The notes: generated from the letters alone by a model not told the origin. Shown: positions 18,493-27,384, counted from the stretch's first letter. The stretch: 58,840 nucleotides of DNA from Bacillota bacterium (GCA_023409835.1 JAEYQV010000064.1:1-58840); one strand, 5' to 3'. Translations and numbers: made by a program.

Positions 18493-18561
18493 GCAGGAAA
18501 ATACCACCACGCCGGTAATAATTCTGACAGGAAAGAACATACTATTGCTGAGGTGATATGT

Positions 18562-18708
18562 ATGCAAAAGGATAAAAGGGAGAAGCTTCAGCAAAAAAAG
18601 TCGAAAGAAAAGTTCAACAGCGTTACCGGCTCAACAAAGCCCGAAAATCAGAATCAGGAGCACAACGTTAGACGGGAAGGCCTTGGTAAGCAAAATCAAT
18701 TTAGATGA
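18562..18708 (+). CDS. Small basic hydrophilic protein (48 residues)
   Basis: A short frame reads MQKDKREKLQQKK and ends with REGLGKQNQFR. It has a good AGGTGAT ribosome-binding site and is followed by a strong hairpin. The composition (Lys/Gln/Asn-rich, conserved-looking EGLG near the C-terminus) resembles the short clostridial CPC_1213-type proteins, a recollection rather than a database result. No known function. It lies between the radical SAM gene and tatD. Confidence 0.5.
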   Translation: MQKDKREKLQQKKSKEKFNSVTGSTKPENQNQEHNVRREGLGKQNQFR

Positions 18709-18721
18709 TTACCCCACACCA

Positions 18722-18780
18722 AAGAGTGCGGCAAAGGAAACCGGCTTACCTTAAGCCATCCCTTGCGGCACTCTATTTCT
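18722..18780 (+). terminator. Terminator-like hairpin before tatD
   Basis: AGAGTGC pairs with GCACTCT, and GCAA(A)GG pairs with CCTTGC next to it. A short inner hairpin is present and the T-tract downstream is weak. It follows the small basic protein gene. Confidence 0.55.
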
Positions 18781-18821
18781 GTACAGAATCGAAAGAACCT
18801 GTAAAACTAGGGTTTTCGTTG

Positions 18822-18850
18822 TTGTAACAGCGAAAAAGCTGTTGTATAAT
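18822..18850 (+). promoter_or_regulatory. tatD promoter with inverted repeat in the spacer
   Basis: TTGTAA (18822-18827), a 17-bp spacer and TATAAT (18845-18850) form a good sigma-A promoter. The spacer contains a perfect inverted repeat AACAGC-GAAAAA-GCTGTT (18826-18843), which could be an operator. Confidence 0.65.
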
Positions 18851-18880
18851 AGGATGAATCTATAGAAATGAGGAAGGAAA

Positions 18881-19651
18881 ATGATATTTGAAACACACGC
18901 GCATTATGAAGATGACGCTTTTGATATAGACAGGCAGGAGCTTCTTAAGCAGTTGCCCGGCCAGGGAATAGAATACGTAGTAAATGTAAGCTCAGGGATA
19001 ACCACCGTGGATAAGGTGCTTGCACTCGCTGAGCAATACTCTTATATCTATGCTGCCGTAGGGATCCACCCGGGGGATTCCATGAGCCTGAATGAAGAGC
19101 GGTTTGCATGGCTTAAGGAAAGAGCAAAGCACCCCAGGGTTGTGGCAATTGGCGAGATCGGACTGGATTACTACTGGGATACACCGGATCGAGAAATTCA
19201 GAAGCTTTGGTTTGAGAGACAGCTGGAGCTTGCCAGGGAGCTGAAGCTTCCATTAGTCATTCACAGCAGGGATGCTGCAAATGATACCTATAACATGATG
19301 AAGGAAGCGAAGGCAGAGGAACTGGGTGGAATTATCCACTGCTTCGGCTATGGTGTGGAGCAGGCCCGTCAATACCTGAATAAGGGCTTTTACCTCGGCA
19401 TCGGCGGAGTTGTCACCTTCACGAACGGCAAGAAGCTGAAGGAGGTTGTAACCTATGCGCCGATAGAACAGCTGGTGCTGGAAACGGATTGCCCGTATCT
19501 GGCCCCGGTACCGCACCGAGGGGAGAGGAATAATTCCTTATACCTGAATTATGTGGCGAAGGAGATCGCGACACTCAAGGGCATGGAGGTTCAAGAGGTC
19601 ATAAGGATAACAAATGATAATGCCAAGAAATTATATTTCACTGAGAGGTAG
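18881..19651 (+). CDS. tatD: TatD family metal-dependent DNase
   Basis: The 256-residue amidohydrolase-fold nuclease has all metal ligands of the family: HAH near the N-terminus (His6/His8), the glutamate of IGEIGLDYY, IHSRDA, the HCFG histidine and the ETDCPYLAP aspartate. TatD/YabD proteins act as 3'-5' DNases with proposed roles in DNA repair and turnover. It is followed 4 bases later by rsmA, as in the Bacillus tatD-rnmV-ksgA order, but the RNase M5 gene rnmV is missing here. Confidence 0.94.
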   Translation: MIFETHAHYEDDAFDIDRQELLKQLPGQGIEYVVNVSSGITTVDKVLALAEQYSYIYAAVGIHPGDSMSLNEERFAWLKERAKHPRVVAIGEIGLDYYWDTPDREIQKLWFERQLELARELKLPLVIHSRDAANDTYNMMKEAKAEELGGIIHCFGYGVEQARQYLNKGFYLGIGGVVTFTNGKKLKEVVTYAPIEQLVLETDCPYLAPVPHRGERNNSLYLNYVAKEIATLKGMEVQEVIRITNDNAKKLYFTER

Positions 19652-19654
19652 AAG

Positions 19655-20521
19655 ATGGCTGACCTGGGAAATCCCAAGAATACAATAGAGATACTAAATA
19701 AATACAGGTTCGTATTCCAGAAAAAATTCGGACAGAACTTTCTGATTGATACCCATGTCCTGGATAAGATTATCCGGGCAGCAGAGATCACGAAGGAGGA
19801 TTTTGTACTGGAGATTGGTCCGGGAATAGGGACCTTAACACAGTACCTCTGTGAGCAAGCCAGAGAGGTTATTGCAGTAGAGATTGATAAGCTTCTAATT
19901 CCGGTTCTTGCAGAGACGCTGTCGGCTTATTCCAATGTAACCGTTCTGAATGAGGACATTCTGAAGGTGGATCTTACCGCTCTGATCAAGGAGAGAAACG
20001 GAGGAAGGCCGATTAAGGTGGTGGCGAATCTGCCTTACTATATTACTACTCCGATTATCATGGAACTTTTTGAGAAGCATGTCCCGCTATCGAATATCAC
20101 GGTTATGGTTCAGAAGGAGGTTGCAGACCGGATGCAGGCAAAGCCGGGATCCAAGGATTATGGTGCGCTGTCCTTGGCGGTTCAGTATTATTCAGAACCA
20201 TATATAGCTGCCAACGTACCTCCGAATTGCTTCATGCCACGCCCTAATGTAGGCTCCGCGGTAATCAACCTGAAGCTTCATGAGAAGCCCCGGACTGTGG
20301 TCAAGGATGAAGTACTGCTGTTTAAAATGATTCGTGCTTCCTTTAACCAGAGAAGGAAGACGTTGGTTAACGGCCTGAATAATTTCACAGAGCTGTCCTT
20401 TACGAAGGAAGAGATACTGGAGGCTCTGAAGGAGGAGGGCTTAAGTGAAAATATTCGGGGAGAAGCCTTAACCCTGGAGCAATTTGCCGGGCTTGCGAAC
20501 CGTTTATACGATAAAATTTAA
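19655..20521 (+). CDS. rsmA: 16S rRNA (adenine1518-N6/adenine1519-N6)-dimethyltransferase
   Basis: RsmA (KsgA) dimethylates A1518 and A1519 in the terminal helix of 16S rRNA during small-subunit biogenesis. The 288-residue product carries the N-terminal KKFGQNFLID motif, SAM motif I EIGPGIGTLT, and the catalytic NLPYYITTPI. The C-terminal domain includes SFNQRRKTLVN. It is co-transcribed with tatD; a GAAGATGG start context with a short purine run precedes the ATG. A terminator follows. Confidence 0.96.
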   Translation: MADLGNPKNTIEILNKYRFVFQKKFGQNFLIDTHVLDKIIRAAEITKEDFVLEIGPGIGTLTQYLCEQAREVIAVEIDKLLIPVLAETLSAYSNVTVLNEDILKVDLTALIKERNGGRPIKVVANLPYYITTPIIMELFEKHVPLSNITVMVQKEVADRMQAKPGSKDYGALSLAVQYYSEPYIAANVPPNCFMPRPNVGSAVINLKLHEKPRTVVKDEVLLFKMIRASFNQRRKTLVNGLNNFTELSFTKEEILEALKEEGLSENIRGEALTLEQFAGLANRLYDKI

Positions 20522-20534
20522 TTATTATGCATAT

Positions 20535-20573
20535 AGCCAAGGCCGACCTCAACATCGGTCATTGGCTTTTTTG
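20535..20573 (+). terminator. Terminator after rsmA
   Basis: AGCCAAggCCGA pairs with TCGGtcaTTGGCT, followed directly by TTTTTT. Confidence 0.8.
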
Positions 20574-20614
20574 CTAGAAATTATGCAAAAATTCATATTA
20601 AATAAAAATATATA

Positions 20615-20643
20615 TTGCATAAATATAAATATTAGTGTATGAT
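20615..20643 (+). promoter_or_regulatory. carB promoter overlapping an ArgR-box-like sequence
   Basis: TTGCAT, 17 bp and TATGAT (20638-20643). The stretch from 20607 to 20643 is an A/T-rich imperfect palindrome with TTGCATAAATAT and ATTAGTGTAT that resembles tandem ARG boxes. Arginine control is an inference only. Confidence 0.5.
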
Positions 20644-20649
20644 AATACT

Positions 20650-20982
20650 ATAGAAGCAGAGCTTATTCTATTAATTAAAAATAATACATAATATTAAAAA
20701 AATATTTCTTGCTTAAAGATACACTTTCTATTATCATATACAAAAGAACTCAGAGAAGCTTCTTCTGAATATGAATAATTAAAGTAACTAGGGCAGAAAA
20801 GAAAAGAAATCATAAATTTTTTTTGCCCATTTTTATGGAATCTTGGATTAAGAGATAATAATGAGATCATATTAGGAATGGAGAGAAGCCTTTCAAGCGG
20901 CAGGTGTACTCGCGGCATAGGAGGATTCGAACTCTGTAAGGAAGGTTACAAGATAATTACCAGAAAAAACTAGGAGGATGCT
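20650..20982 (+). promoter_or_regulatory. Long carB leader with internal terminator-like hairpin
   Basis: About 330 nt of untranslated leader lie between the promoter and carB. At 20791-20836 a stem GGGCAGAAAAGA/TTTTTTTTGCCC (12 bp with two G-U pairs) is followed by ATTTTTATGG, compatible with an attenuator. No leader peptide of note, known riboswitch or PyrR-type motif was recognised. Confidence 0.45.
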
Positions 20983-23900
20983 ATGAAAAAGAGAGAAGAT
21001 ATTCACAAGGTAATGATAATTGGTTCGGGTCCGATTGTTATCGGCCAGGCATGTGAATTTGACTATTCCGGCACACAGGCCTGTAAGGCGTTAAGGAAGC
21101 TGGGTTATGAGATTGTTCTGGTAAATTCGAATCCTGCCACTATTATGACAGATACAACTACAGCAGATGTAACCTATATTGAGCCTCTTAATCTGGAAAG
21201 ACTTACGCAGATTATTGAAAAAGAAAGACCCGATGGTCTGCTCCCGAATCTGGGCGGACAATCAGGTCTAAATCTTTGCGCAGAGCTGGCCAATGCCGGA
21301 GTACTGGAGAAGTATAATGTTAAGGTAATCGGCGTTCAGGTGGATGCAATCGAACGGGGTGAGGACCGGGTAGAGTTTAAGAAGACAATGAATTCTCTGG
21401 GAATTGAGATGGCAAGAAGTGAAGTGGCTTATACCGTAGAGGAAGCTCTTGCAATTGCAGAGAATTTAGGTTATCCGGTTGTTATCCGTCCGGCTTATAC
21501 GATGGGAGGAACCGGAGGAGGACTTGTTTATAACGTAGAGGAGCTAAAGGTCATTGTCGACAGAGGATTACATGCCAGCCTGGTTGGCCAGGTATTGGTG
21601 GAGGAGTCCATCCTTGGATGGGAAGAACTCGAGTTAGAAGTAGTTCGAGATTCTACCGGCAAGATGATTACGGTCTGTTTCATTGAAAATATCGATCCTT
21701 TGGGGGTGCATACCGGAGATTCCTTCTGTTCTGCTCCGATGCTGACCATCTCCAAGGAGGTACAACTAGAGCTCCAGAGACAGGCTTATAAGATTGTAGA
21801 AGCAATTCAGGTGATTGGGGGAACTAACGTACAGTTTGCCCATGACCCCAATACCGGTCGTATCGTAGTGATCGAGATTAACCCAAGAACCTCCCGCTCT
21901 TCCGCACTTGCCTCCAAGGCAACCGGGTTCCCGATTGCACTGGTATCCTCGATGCTGGCAGCCGGACTTAATTTGAGTGATATTCCCTGCGGAAAATACG
22001 GCACCTTGGATCAATACGTTCCGGATGGGGACTATGTGGTAATTAAATTTGCCCGCTGGGCCTTTGAGAAATTCAAGGGAGCAGAGGATAAGCTCGGAAC
22101 CCAGATGCGTGCCGTCGGTGAAGTTATGAGCATCGGAAAAACCTATAAGGAGGCTTTCCAAAAGGCAATTCGAAGCCTGGAGACCGGTCGTTTTGGACTG
22201 GGTGGAGCCAAAAATTATGGAACTCTCTCGAAGGAGGAGCTCCTAAATATGCTCCATGTACCCACCAGTGAGCGTCAGTTCGTTATGTATGAAGCACTTC
22301 GCAAGGGAGCCACAATAGATGAGCTTTATGAATTAACCAAGATTAAGCATTACTTCATCGAGCAGATGAAGGAATTAGTTGAAGAAGAAGAATCACTTAA
22401 GAAGTATAAGGGTACCATTCCTTCTGCAGAGCTGCTTAAGAGTGCAAAGCAAAATGGTTTTTCAGATAAATACTTGAGTCAGCTCCTGTCTGTTACTGAG
22501 AGTAGGATCCGGGAGGCCAGATATCAAGCAGGAATTAAAGAGGCCTGGGAGGGAGTTCATGTAAGCGGTACGGAGAATGCAAAATATTATTATTCCACCT
22601 ACCACCTTCAGGAAGACAAATCCCCCAGCTCCGATCAGCCGAAGGTAATGATTCTTGGCGGAGGCCCGAACCGAATCGGACAGGGGATTGAATTTGATTA
22701 TTGCTGTGTTCATGCAGCATTTGCTTTAAAGGAACAGGGCTTTGAGACAATTATCGTTAACTGCAATCCGGAGACGGTATCCACGGACTATGACACCTCA
22801 GATAAGCTATACTTCGAACCGCTGACCGTAGAGGATGTCTTAAGCATCTACGAAAAGGAGAAGCCGTTAGGTGTAATTGCACAGTTCGGTGGACAGACAC
22901 CGCTCAATCTTGCAGCAGAGCTGAAGGCGAACGGTGTAAATATCCTCGGAACTACTCCGGAGACCATTGATCTGGCAGAGGACAGAGACCGTTTCCGCGA
23001 AATTATGGATAGACTTAATATTCCGATGCCGGAATCCGGTATGGCTGTTAATGTCAACGAGGCTCTTGAGATTGCAAATAAGATCGGGTATCCTGTTATG
23101 GTGCGTCCGTCCTATGTACTTGGAGGCCGCGGCATGGAGATTGTCCATGATGATGAAAGTATGGAGATCTATATGAAGGCCGCAGTCGGAGTAACACCCG
23201 ACCGTCCGATTCTGATTGACCGCTTCTTACACAATGCGCTGGAATGTGAGGCCGATGCCATCAGTGACGGAGTGGATGCCTTCGTACCGGCAGTAATGGA
23301 GCACATTGAGCTGGCAGGAATTCACTCCGGTGACTCTGCTTGCGTAATACCATCTCTGAATATTTCGGAGCAGAATCTGGCAACCATTAAAGAATATACG
23401 ATGAAGATAGCAAAGGAGATGAAGGTCTGCGGTTTGATGAATATGCAGTATGCCATTGAGGATGGCGTGGTATATGTTCTGGAGGCTAACCCGAGAGCTT
23501 CCCGTACCGTACCCCTGGTATCCAAGGTATGTAATATACAGATGGTGAAGCTGGCTACCCAGATCATTACCGGTAAGCTGACCGGCAAGCCTTCCCCGGT
23601 TGCTAATTTAAAGGAGAGCAGATTTACCCATTACGGAGTGAAGGAAGCAGTCTTCCCCTTCAATATGTTCCCGGAGGTAGATCCCATACTCGGACCTGAG
23701 ATGCGCTCCACCGGCGAGGTACTTGGTCTTGCAACCAGCTTTGGGGAGGCCTTCTACAAAGCACAGGAAGCAACCAAGACGAAGCTTCCGCTCACCGGAA
23801 CCGTACTGATCAGTGTGAACGACCGGGATAAGGCAGAGCTTTACGAGGTAGCGAAGGGCTTTGCAGATTGCGGCTTTAAGATATTAGCCACCGGCGGGAC

Positions 23901-24201
23901 CTATGACTTGATTATAAAGAGCGGAATCCCTGCCGAGAAGATCTTCAAGCTGTATCAGGGCAGGCCGAATATCCTGGATGCGATTACCAACGGGCAGATT
24001 GATATCATCGTAAACTCACCGATTGATAAAAAGAGTGCCAATGATGACAGCTATATCAGAAAAGCAGCCATCAAGAGCAGGATCTGCTATGTAACCACCA
24101 TGGCAGCAGCGAAGGCTACGATTGCGGGGATTAAGGAGATTAAGAATAACAGTGCAGTCGGAGTGAAGTCCCTTCAGAAATTCCACAAGGACATTCAATA
24201 A
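20983..24201 (+). CDS. carB: Carbamoyl-phosphate synthase large subunit
   Basis: CarB makes carbamoyl phosphate from bicarbonate, ATP and ammonia delivered by CarA, for arginine and pyrimidine synthesis. The 1072-residue product is full length. It has two homologous ATP-grasp halves (GSGPIVIGQACEFDYSG near residue 12 and GGGPNRIGQGIEFDYCC near 560), the EINPRTSRSSALASKATG and EANPRASRTVPLVSK motifs, and a C-terminal MGS-like allosteric domain (about 930-1070, with GFKILATGGTYDLI). An AGGAGG site precedes the ATG. carA is not adjacent, which is unusual because the two are normally cotranscribed. Confidence 0.97.
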   Translation: MKKREDIHKVMIIGSGPIVIGQACEFDYSGTQACKALRKLGYEIVLVNSNPATIMTDTTTADVTYIEPLNLERLTQIIEKERPDGLLPNLGGQSGLNLCAELANAGVLEKYNVKVIGVQVDAIERGEDRVEFKKTMNSLGIEMARSEVAYTVEEALAIAENLGYPVVIRPAYTMGGTGGGLVYNVEELKVIVDRGLHASLVGQVLVEESILGWEELELEVVRDSTGKMITVCFIENIDPLGVHTGDSFCSAPMLTISKEVQLELQRQAYKIVEAIQVIGGTNVQFAHDPNTGRIVVIEINPRTSRSSALASKATGFPIALVSSMLAAGLNLSDIPCGKYGTLDQYVPDGDYVVIKFARWAFEKFKGAEDKLGTQMRAVGEVMSIGKTYKEAFQKAIRSLETGRFGLGGAKNYGTLSKEELLNMLHVPTSERQFVMYEALRKGATIDELYELTKIKHYFIEQMKELVEEEESLKKYKGTIPSAELLKSAKQNGFSDKYLSQLLSVTESRIREARYQAGIKEAWEGVHVSGTENAKYYYSTYHLQEDKSPSSDQPKVMILGGGPNRIGQGIEFDYCCVHAAFALKEQGFETIIVNCNPETVSTDYDTSDKLYFEPLTVEDVLSIYEKEKPLGVIAQFGGQTPLNLAAELKANGVNILGTTPETIDLAEDRDRFREIMDRLNIPMPESGMAVNVNEALEIANKIGYPVMVRPSYVLGGRGMEIVHDDESMEIYMKAAVGVTPDRPILIDRFLHNALECEADAISDGVDAFVPAVMEHIELAGIHSGDSACVIPSLNISEQNLATIKEYTMKIAKEMKVCGLMNMQYAIEDGVVYVLEANPRASRTVPLVSKVCNIQMVKLATQIITGKLTGKPSPVANLKESRFTHYGVKEAVFPFNMFPEVDPILGPEMRSTGEVLGLATSFGEAFYKAQEATKTKLPLTGTVLISVNDRDKAELYEVAKGFADCGFKILATGGTYDLIIKSGIPAEKIFKLYQGRPNILDAITNGQIDIIVNSPIDKKSANDDSYIRKAAIKSRICYVTTMAAAKATIAGIKEIKNNSAVGVKSLQKFHKDIQ

Positions 24202-24258
24202 TGTGGATTACATCCCGGATTATTTTATAATATGTTGATAGAAATGGGCGACCGTAAG

Positions 24259-24292
24259 TTTTGTGTGAGGGGACCCCTAAAAGTTAGACTTT
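24259..24292. mobile_element. IS3-family end-like remnant
   Basis: TGAGGGGACCCC followed by TAAAAGTTAGACTTTTTT resembles the terminal inverted repeats of IS150-group IS3 elements. No transposase frame accompanies it, so it would be a relic. The resemblance is from memory, not from a search. Confidence 0.35.
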
Positions 24293-24294
24293 TT

Positions 24295-24327
24295 TAGCAA
24301 GGCAGTTTTTGCTGCCTTGCTATTTTT
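24295..24327 (+). terminator. Terminator after carB
   Basis: A perfect 11-bp stem TAGCAAGGCAG/CTGCCTTGCTA is followed by TTTTTATG. Confidence 0.85.
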
Positions 24328-24566
24328 ATGCAGCCAAGGTGGCGAGCCGGTATTCCAACGGAAGCAACTCCCTTTTGCTCGATACAATGCGGAGCTACTG
24401 CCTGGATAATACCGGTGCTTACGCTCTATTACTTTATCATAAGTGCTTATCCAAGTAATAGAATAAGATGGTGCCGGGGATGGAATATTGGAGGCTCAGG
24501 CGGAATATATTGAATAGAATCATGAAGCAATCCGGTTCATAATCAGAAAAGTAAGGGAGTGATATT
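24328..24566. other. Intergenic stretch with an inverted repeat
   Basis: Together with the carB 3' flank this is a gap of about 365 bp without a convincing gene. CCGGTATT (24347-24354) and AATACCGG (24408-24415) could close a stem around about 50 nt. No known riboswitch or RNA was recognised, and a 61-codon open frame here looks non-coding. Confidence 0.4.
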
Positions 24567-25859
24567 TTGGCTGACTATAAAAGAATGGTATCGTATATGT
24601 ATCAATACGAAAATGGCACAAAGAAGAAAAACGTAGGGTATGCCCGCGTGGAAGCAAAAAACGGTGAATGCAAGATAACGCTTCACATGCAGCTTCCGGG
24701 TCTGTTGGACAGTATTTTTCCGACCTACCTGATTCAGAGAAAGAATGAGGATATGGAGCTGGTTTACCTGGGTGACTCTGTTCTGAAAAACCAGGTAATG
24801 GACAGTAAGTTAACCGCCGATGAGGCTAATATTATGGCTTCTGGATACGGACTATCTGATATGGGTGGAATCCTCTTGTTTTTGAATGAAAAGGTATTCT
24901 ATGCCACGGAATGGGATGACAAGCCGGTAGTACTTAGTGAGGTTATGGAGGCTCTAAAGGAAAAACCCAAGAAAGAAGAGAAGCGAGCTGTTGTAGAGGA
25001 GAAAACTGAGGTAGCACAGATACAGCCTGCAACGGAAGCGGATACAACCACAGAGCTTCCCGTGGATACGTCACTTCCCTATTACAAGCTTCCGAGGGGA
25101 TATAAAACCTATGAGCTTCAGAACCCCAGGATAAGGCCGAACCCAACAAATCCATGGAATATAGTAGAGGATAGACTGCAGAGATTGAGAAAAGAGCAGG
25201 ACAATAATGCGGCGATGCCGGAGGATACACCTCTAAAACAGCCGGATGCTGACTTATCTGCTATGGAACCGAAGCCTATGACAGAACAGATAAAAGAACC
25301 GGTGACAAAGATGCCAATGGAAACGGTGGAGGATACAATTCCGGGACAGCCGAACAGTGGGTCTTATGAAGGTATGGTATCAGAGCCTGGAACCTATCAT
25401 CCGCCGAAACATGATATGGAGCAGCCGGAGCATGGGACTGCACCTCAGCCGATTGCTTACCCTAACATGGATTATGAGAAGGAAGAGAAGGAGAAACCGG
25501 AGAATCCTGTGGCTGCTAGGCTCTTTGAGAGCTACCCGAGAATATATCCGTTTGAAGATAATGAGATAGCAATGTGCGTTAAGATTGAACCTAAGGATAT
25601 CGGATATCTTCCGGTAGATGCCTGGATTCTCAGCAACAACAGCTTCCTGCTGCACGGCTATTACTGCTATAATCATCTGATATTTGCAAAAAAGAAAGAC
25701 CGCTTCGGCTGCTGTTATATCCTCGGTGTTCCGGGGATATACCATAACAGAGAGCGGTTCATGGCGAGAATGTTCGGCTTTGAGAATTTCAAATCAATCC
25801 GTAAGAGAGATCTGAGGCAGGGGGATTTCGGTTATTGGTATATCACATTATCCATGTAG
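24567..25859 (+). CDS. DUF6128-like hypothetical protein
   Basis: The 430-residue protein starts at a TTG with AGGGAG at good spacing. An N-terminal globular part (about 1-130, YQYENGTKKKNVGYARVE) and a C-terminal globular part (about 330-430, KIEPKDIGYLPVDAWILSNNSFLLHGYYCY) flank a Pro/Glu/Thr-rich disordered linker of about 190 residues. No signal peptide or membrane helix is seen. The layout resembles DUF6128-containing proteins of Lachnospiraceae. The C-terminal NSFLLHGYYCYNHLIF and GVPGIYHNRERFMA stretches look conserved. The function is not known. It is convergent with the GNAT gene, only 2 bases apart. Confidence 0.7.
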   Translation: MADYKRMVSYMYQYENGTKKKNVGYARVEAKNGECKITLHMQLPGLLDSIFPTYLIQRKNEDMELVYLGDSVLKNQVMDSKLTADEANIMASGYGLSDMGGILLFLNEKVFYATEWDDKPVVLSEVMEALKEKPKKEEKRAVVEEKTEVAQIQPATEADTTTELPVDTSLPYYKLPRGYKTYELQNPRIRPNPTNPWNIVEDRLQRLRKEQDNNAAMPEDTPLKQPDADLSAMEPKPMTEQIKEPVTKMPMETVEDTIPGQPNSGSYEGMVSEPGTYHPPKHDMEQPEHGTAPQPIAYPNMDYEKEEKEKPENPVAARLFESYPRIYPFEDNEIAMCVKIEPKDIGYLPVDAWILSNNSFLLHGYYCYNHLIFAKKKDRFGCCYILGVPGIYHNRERFMARMFGFENFKSIRKRDLRQGDFGYWYITLSM

Positions 25860-25861
25860 AT

Positions 25862-26470
25862 TTATAGGATGGGGTAACGACTCTCCCCTAGGCTTTGATA
25901 CGGTAATGATATATTCTGAGTATCACGGCTATTGATAATGGAATATCTGCAATGATCAGCCCATATACCGTTAATGCTCGCATAGGAGTAGGAAAGTCCT
26001 TCGTACTGAAAGCCCAGCTTCTCAATTAATCGTAAAGAGGGTAGATTGTCTGGCATAATAAAAGCCTCCACCCGATGAATCGGGTTTTCCTCGAAGAGGA
26101 GCTCAAGCCCTTTGCGGATACTCTCCTGTGCATAACCCTGATGCTGATATTTCTTGCTGAACTTATATCCAAGGCTGCAGCTTTGATAGGGCCCCTTCAA
26201 AAAATTCTGAAAACAGAAGGAGCCAACGATTTCGCAAGGATTGTCCTTTAAAAACACCCAATATCTCAACAGCTTTCCTTCCAGCATCTGATGATATTCA
26301 GCGGAAAGGGAAGCTTTTTGATATGCGGTTGTATAGAAATGATTCACTCTCTTCGGCTCCCAGAGTTCAAAAATATCTTTGTTCTCCTCGTAAAAGGTTA
26401 GCACCTGATCCGCTGCGTCTTTATTCAGCAGCTTCAGATTTAATCTGGGAGTATCATAGGATGCCAGCAT
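25862..26470 (-). CDS. GNAT family N-acetyltransferase (RimJ/RimL-like)
   Basis: The 202-residue acetyltransferase starts at the ATG at 26470, preceded by GGAAGGGAGGT. It begins with TPRLNLKLL, the typical opening of RimJ/RimL-type enzymes. The acetyl-CoA binding region is around YKFSKKYQHQGYAQESIRKG, followed by VEAFIMPDNLPSLRLIEKLGFQYEG. It probably transfers acetyl groups to an amine such as a protein N-terminus or small molecule; the substrate is not readable. The gene lies 19 bases downstream of the NrdG-like gene on the same strand, so they form an operon. Confidence 0.85.
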   Translation of the reverse strand: MLASYDTPRLNLKLLNKDAADQVLTFYEENKDIFELWEPKRVNHFYTTAYQKASLSAEYHQMLEGKLLRYWVFLKDNPCEIVGSFCFQNFLKGPYQSCSLGYKFSKKYQHQGYAQESIRKGLELLFEENPIHRVEAFIMPDNLPSLRLIEKLGFQYEGLSYSYASINGIWADHCRYSIINSRDTQNISLPYQSLGESRYPIL

Positions 26471-26489
26471 AGGAAGACCTCCCTTCCGG

Positions 26490-27185
26490 TTAATCAATGC
26501 CCCTTAAGAAAACATTATTCAGATAATGCGTTAATATTCTCCTGTATTCCAACAGTGTTCCCTTATCCGGAGCACTTAATCCGGGGGATAGGATATCGCC
26601 GGAATCCTGATAGGATTGCAAATAGTATGCCTTAGCTCCGGTAATCCACTTTCCGATGGAATGCATATCCTCTGTGGTATGAAGCTCGCGGACCACGGTG
26701 GTTCGAAACTCATAATCCAGCTTACCGGATAATAAGAAGGCGGCACTTTCTCTTACCAATTCCGGATCAAAGGCTGCAATACCTACGGTCTGGCCATAGT
26801 GCTCGATGGAGTTTTTAATATCCATTGAAACATAGTCTATGAGCTTATGTTCTGCCAGATATTCCAGAACAGACGGATTGGAGCCGTTCGTATCCAGCTT
26901 AACCTTAAAACCCAGATCTTTGAGCTTCTGTATAAAAGCAGGAAGCTCCGAATATAGGGTTGGTTCTCCGCCGGTAACACAGACACCCTCCAGTATATTT
27001 TTTCTCTTATTCAGATAGGCCAATACCTCCTCCTCCGGATAAATGGGTTGGGAGCCCGGCTGTAGTACTAAGGAAGCATTTTGGCAGAAGGGGCATCTCA
27101 TATTGCACCCACCCAGGAATATAGTTGCAGCCAGGTGTCCGGGATAATCGAGAAGAGTGGATTTATTAAAGCCATGGATCTGCAT
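26490..27185 (-). CDS. Anaerobic ribonucleotide reductase activase-like radical SAM protein
   Basis: This 231-residue radical SAM protein has Cys27-x3-Cys31-x2-Cys34 (GGCNMRCPFCQN) near the N-terminus. It also has the VTGGEPTL motif and the start IHGFNKSTLLDYPGH, all typical of the NrdG2-type activating proteins that install a glycyl radical on the anaerobic ribonucleotide reductase. NrdD itself is not in this window, so the partner must be elsewhere or differ. The start has GAGGTGA immediately upstream. Likely expressed with the downstream GNAT gene. Confidence 0.85.
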   Translation of the reverse strand: MQIHGFNKSTLLDYPGHLAATIFLGGCNMRCPFCQNASLVLQPGSQPIYPEEEVLAYLNKRKNILEGVCVTGGEPTLYSELPAFIQKLKDLGFKVKLDTNGSNPSVLEYLAEHKLIDYVSMDIKNSIEHYGQTVGIAAFDPELVRESAAFLLSGKLDYEFRTTVVRELHTTEDMHSIGKWITGAKAYYLQSYQDSGDILSPGLSAPDKGTLLEYRRILTHYLNNVFLRGID

Positions 27186-27384
27186 ATTGTCACCTCAATT
27201 CGGTTATGATACAATACTCAAGGTAAGCATTTGAAAGCATGTGCCTGCGTTATCCTCGGCACAAATCAGAAAGCAGACAAGATGTGAGTACGATAGCATT
27301 GTGCTTATTAATTTAATCTGCTTTGTTTACAATAGCTACTATAGCAGATTTGAAGAAGGTAGTCCAGATAAAAGGAATATGGAA

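Noticed and set aside
20915..20940. tRNA T-arm-like sequence GGATTCGAACTC near carB
   Set aside because: The complement has a TTCGAAT loop, but the flanking stem does not pair and no acceptor or anticodon arm can be drawn.
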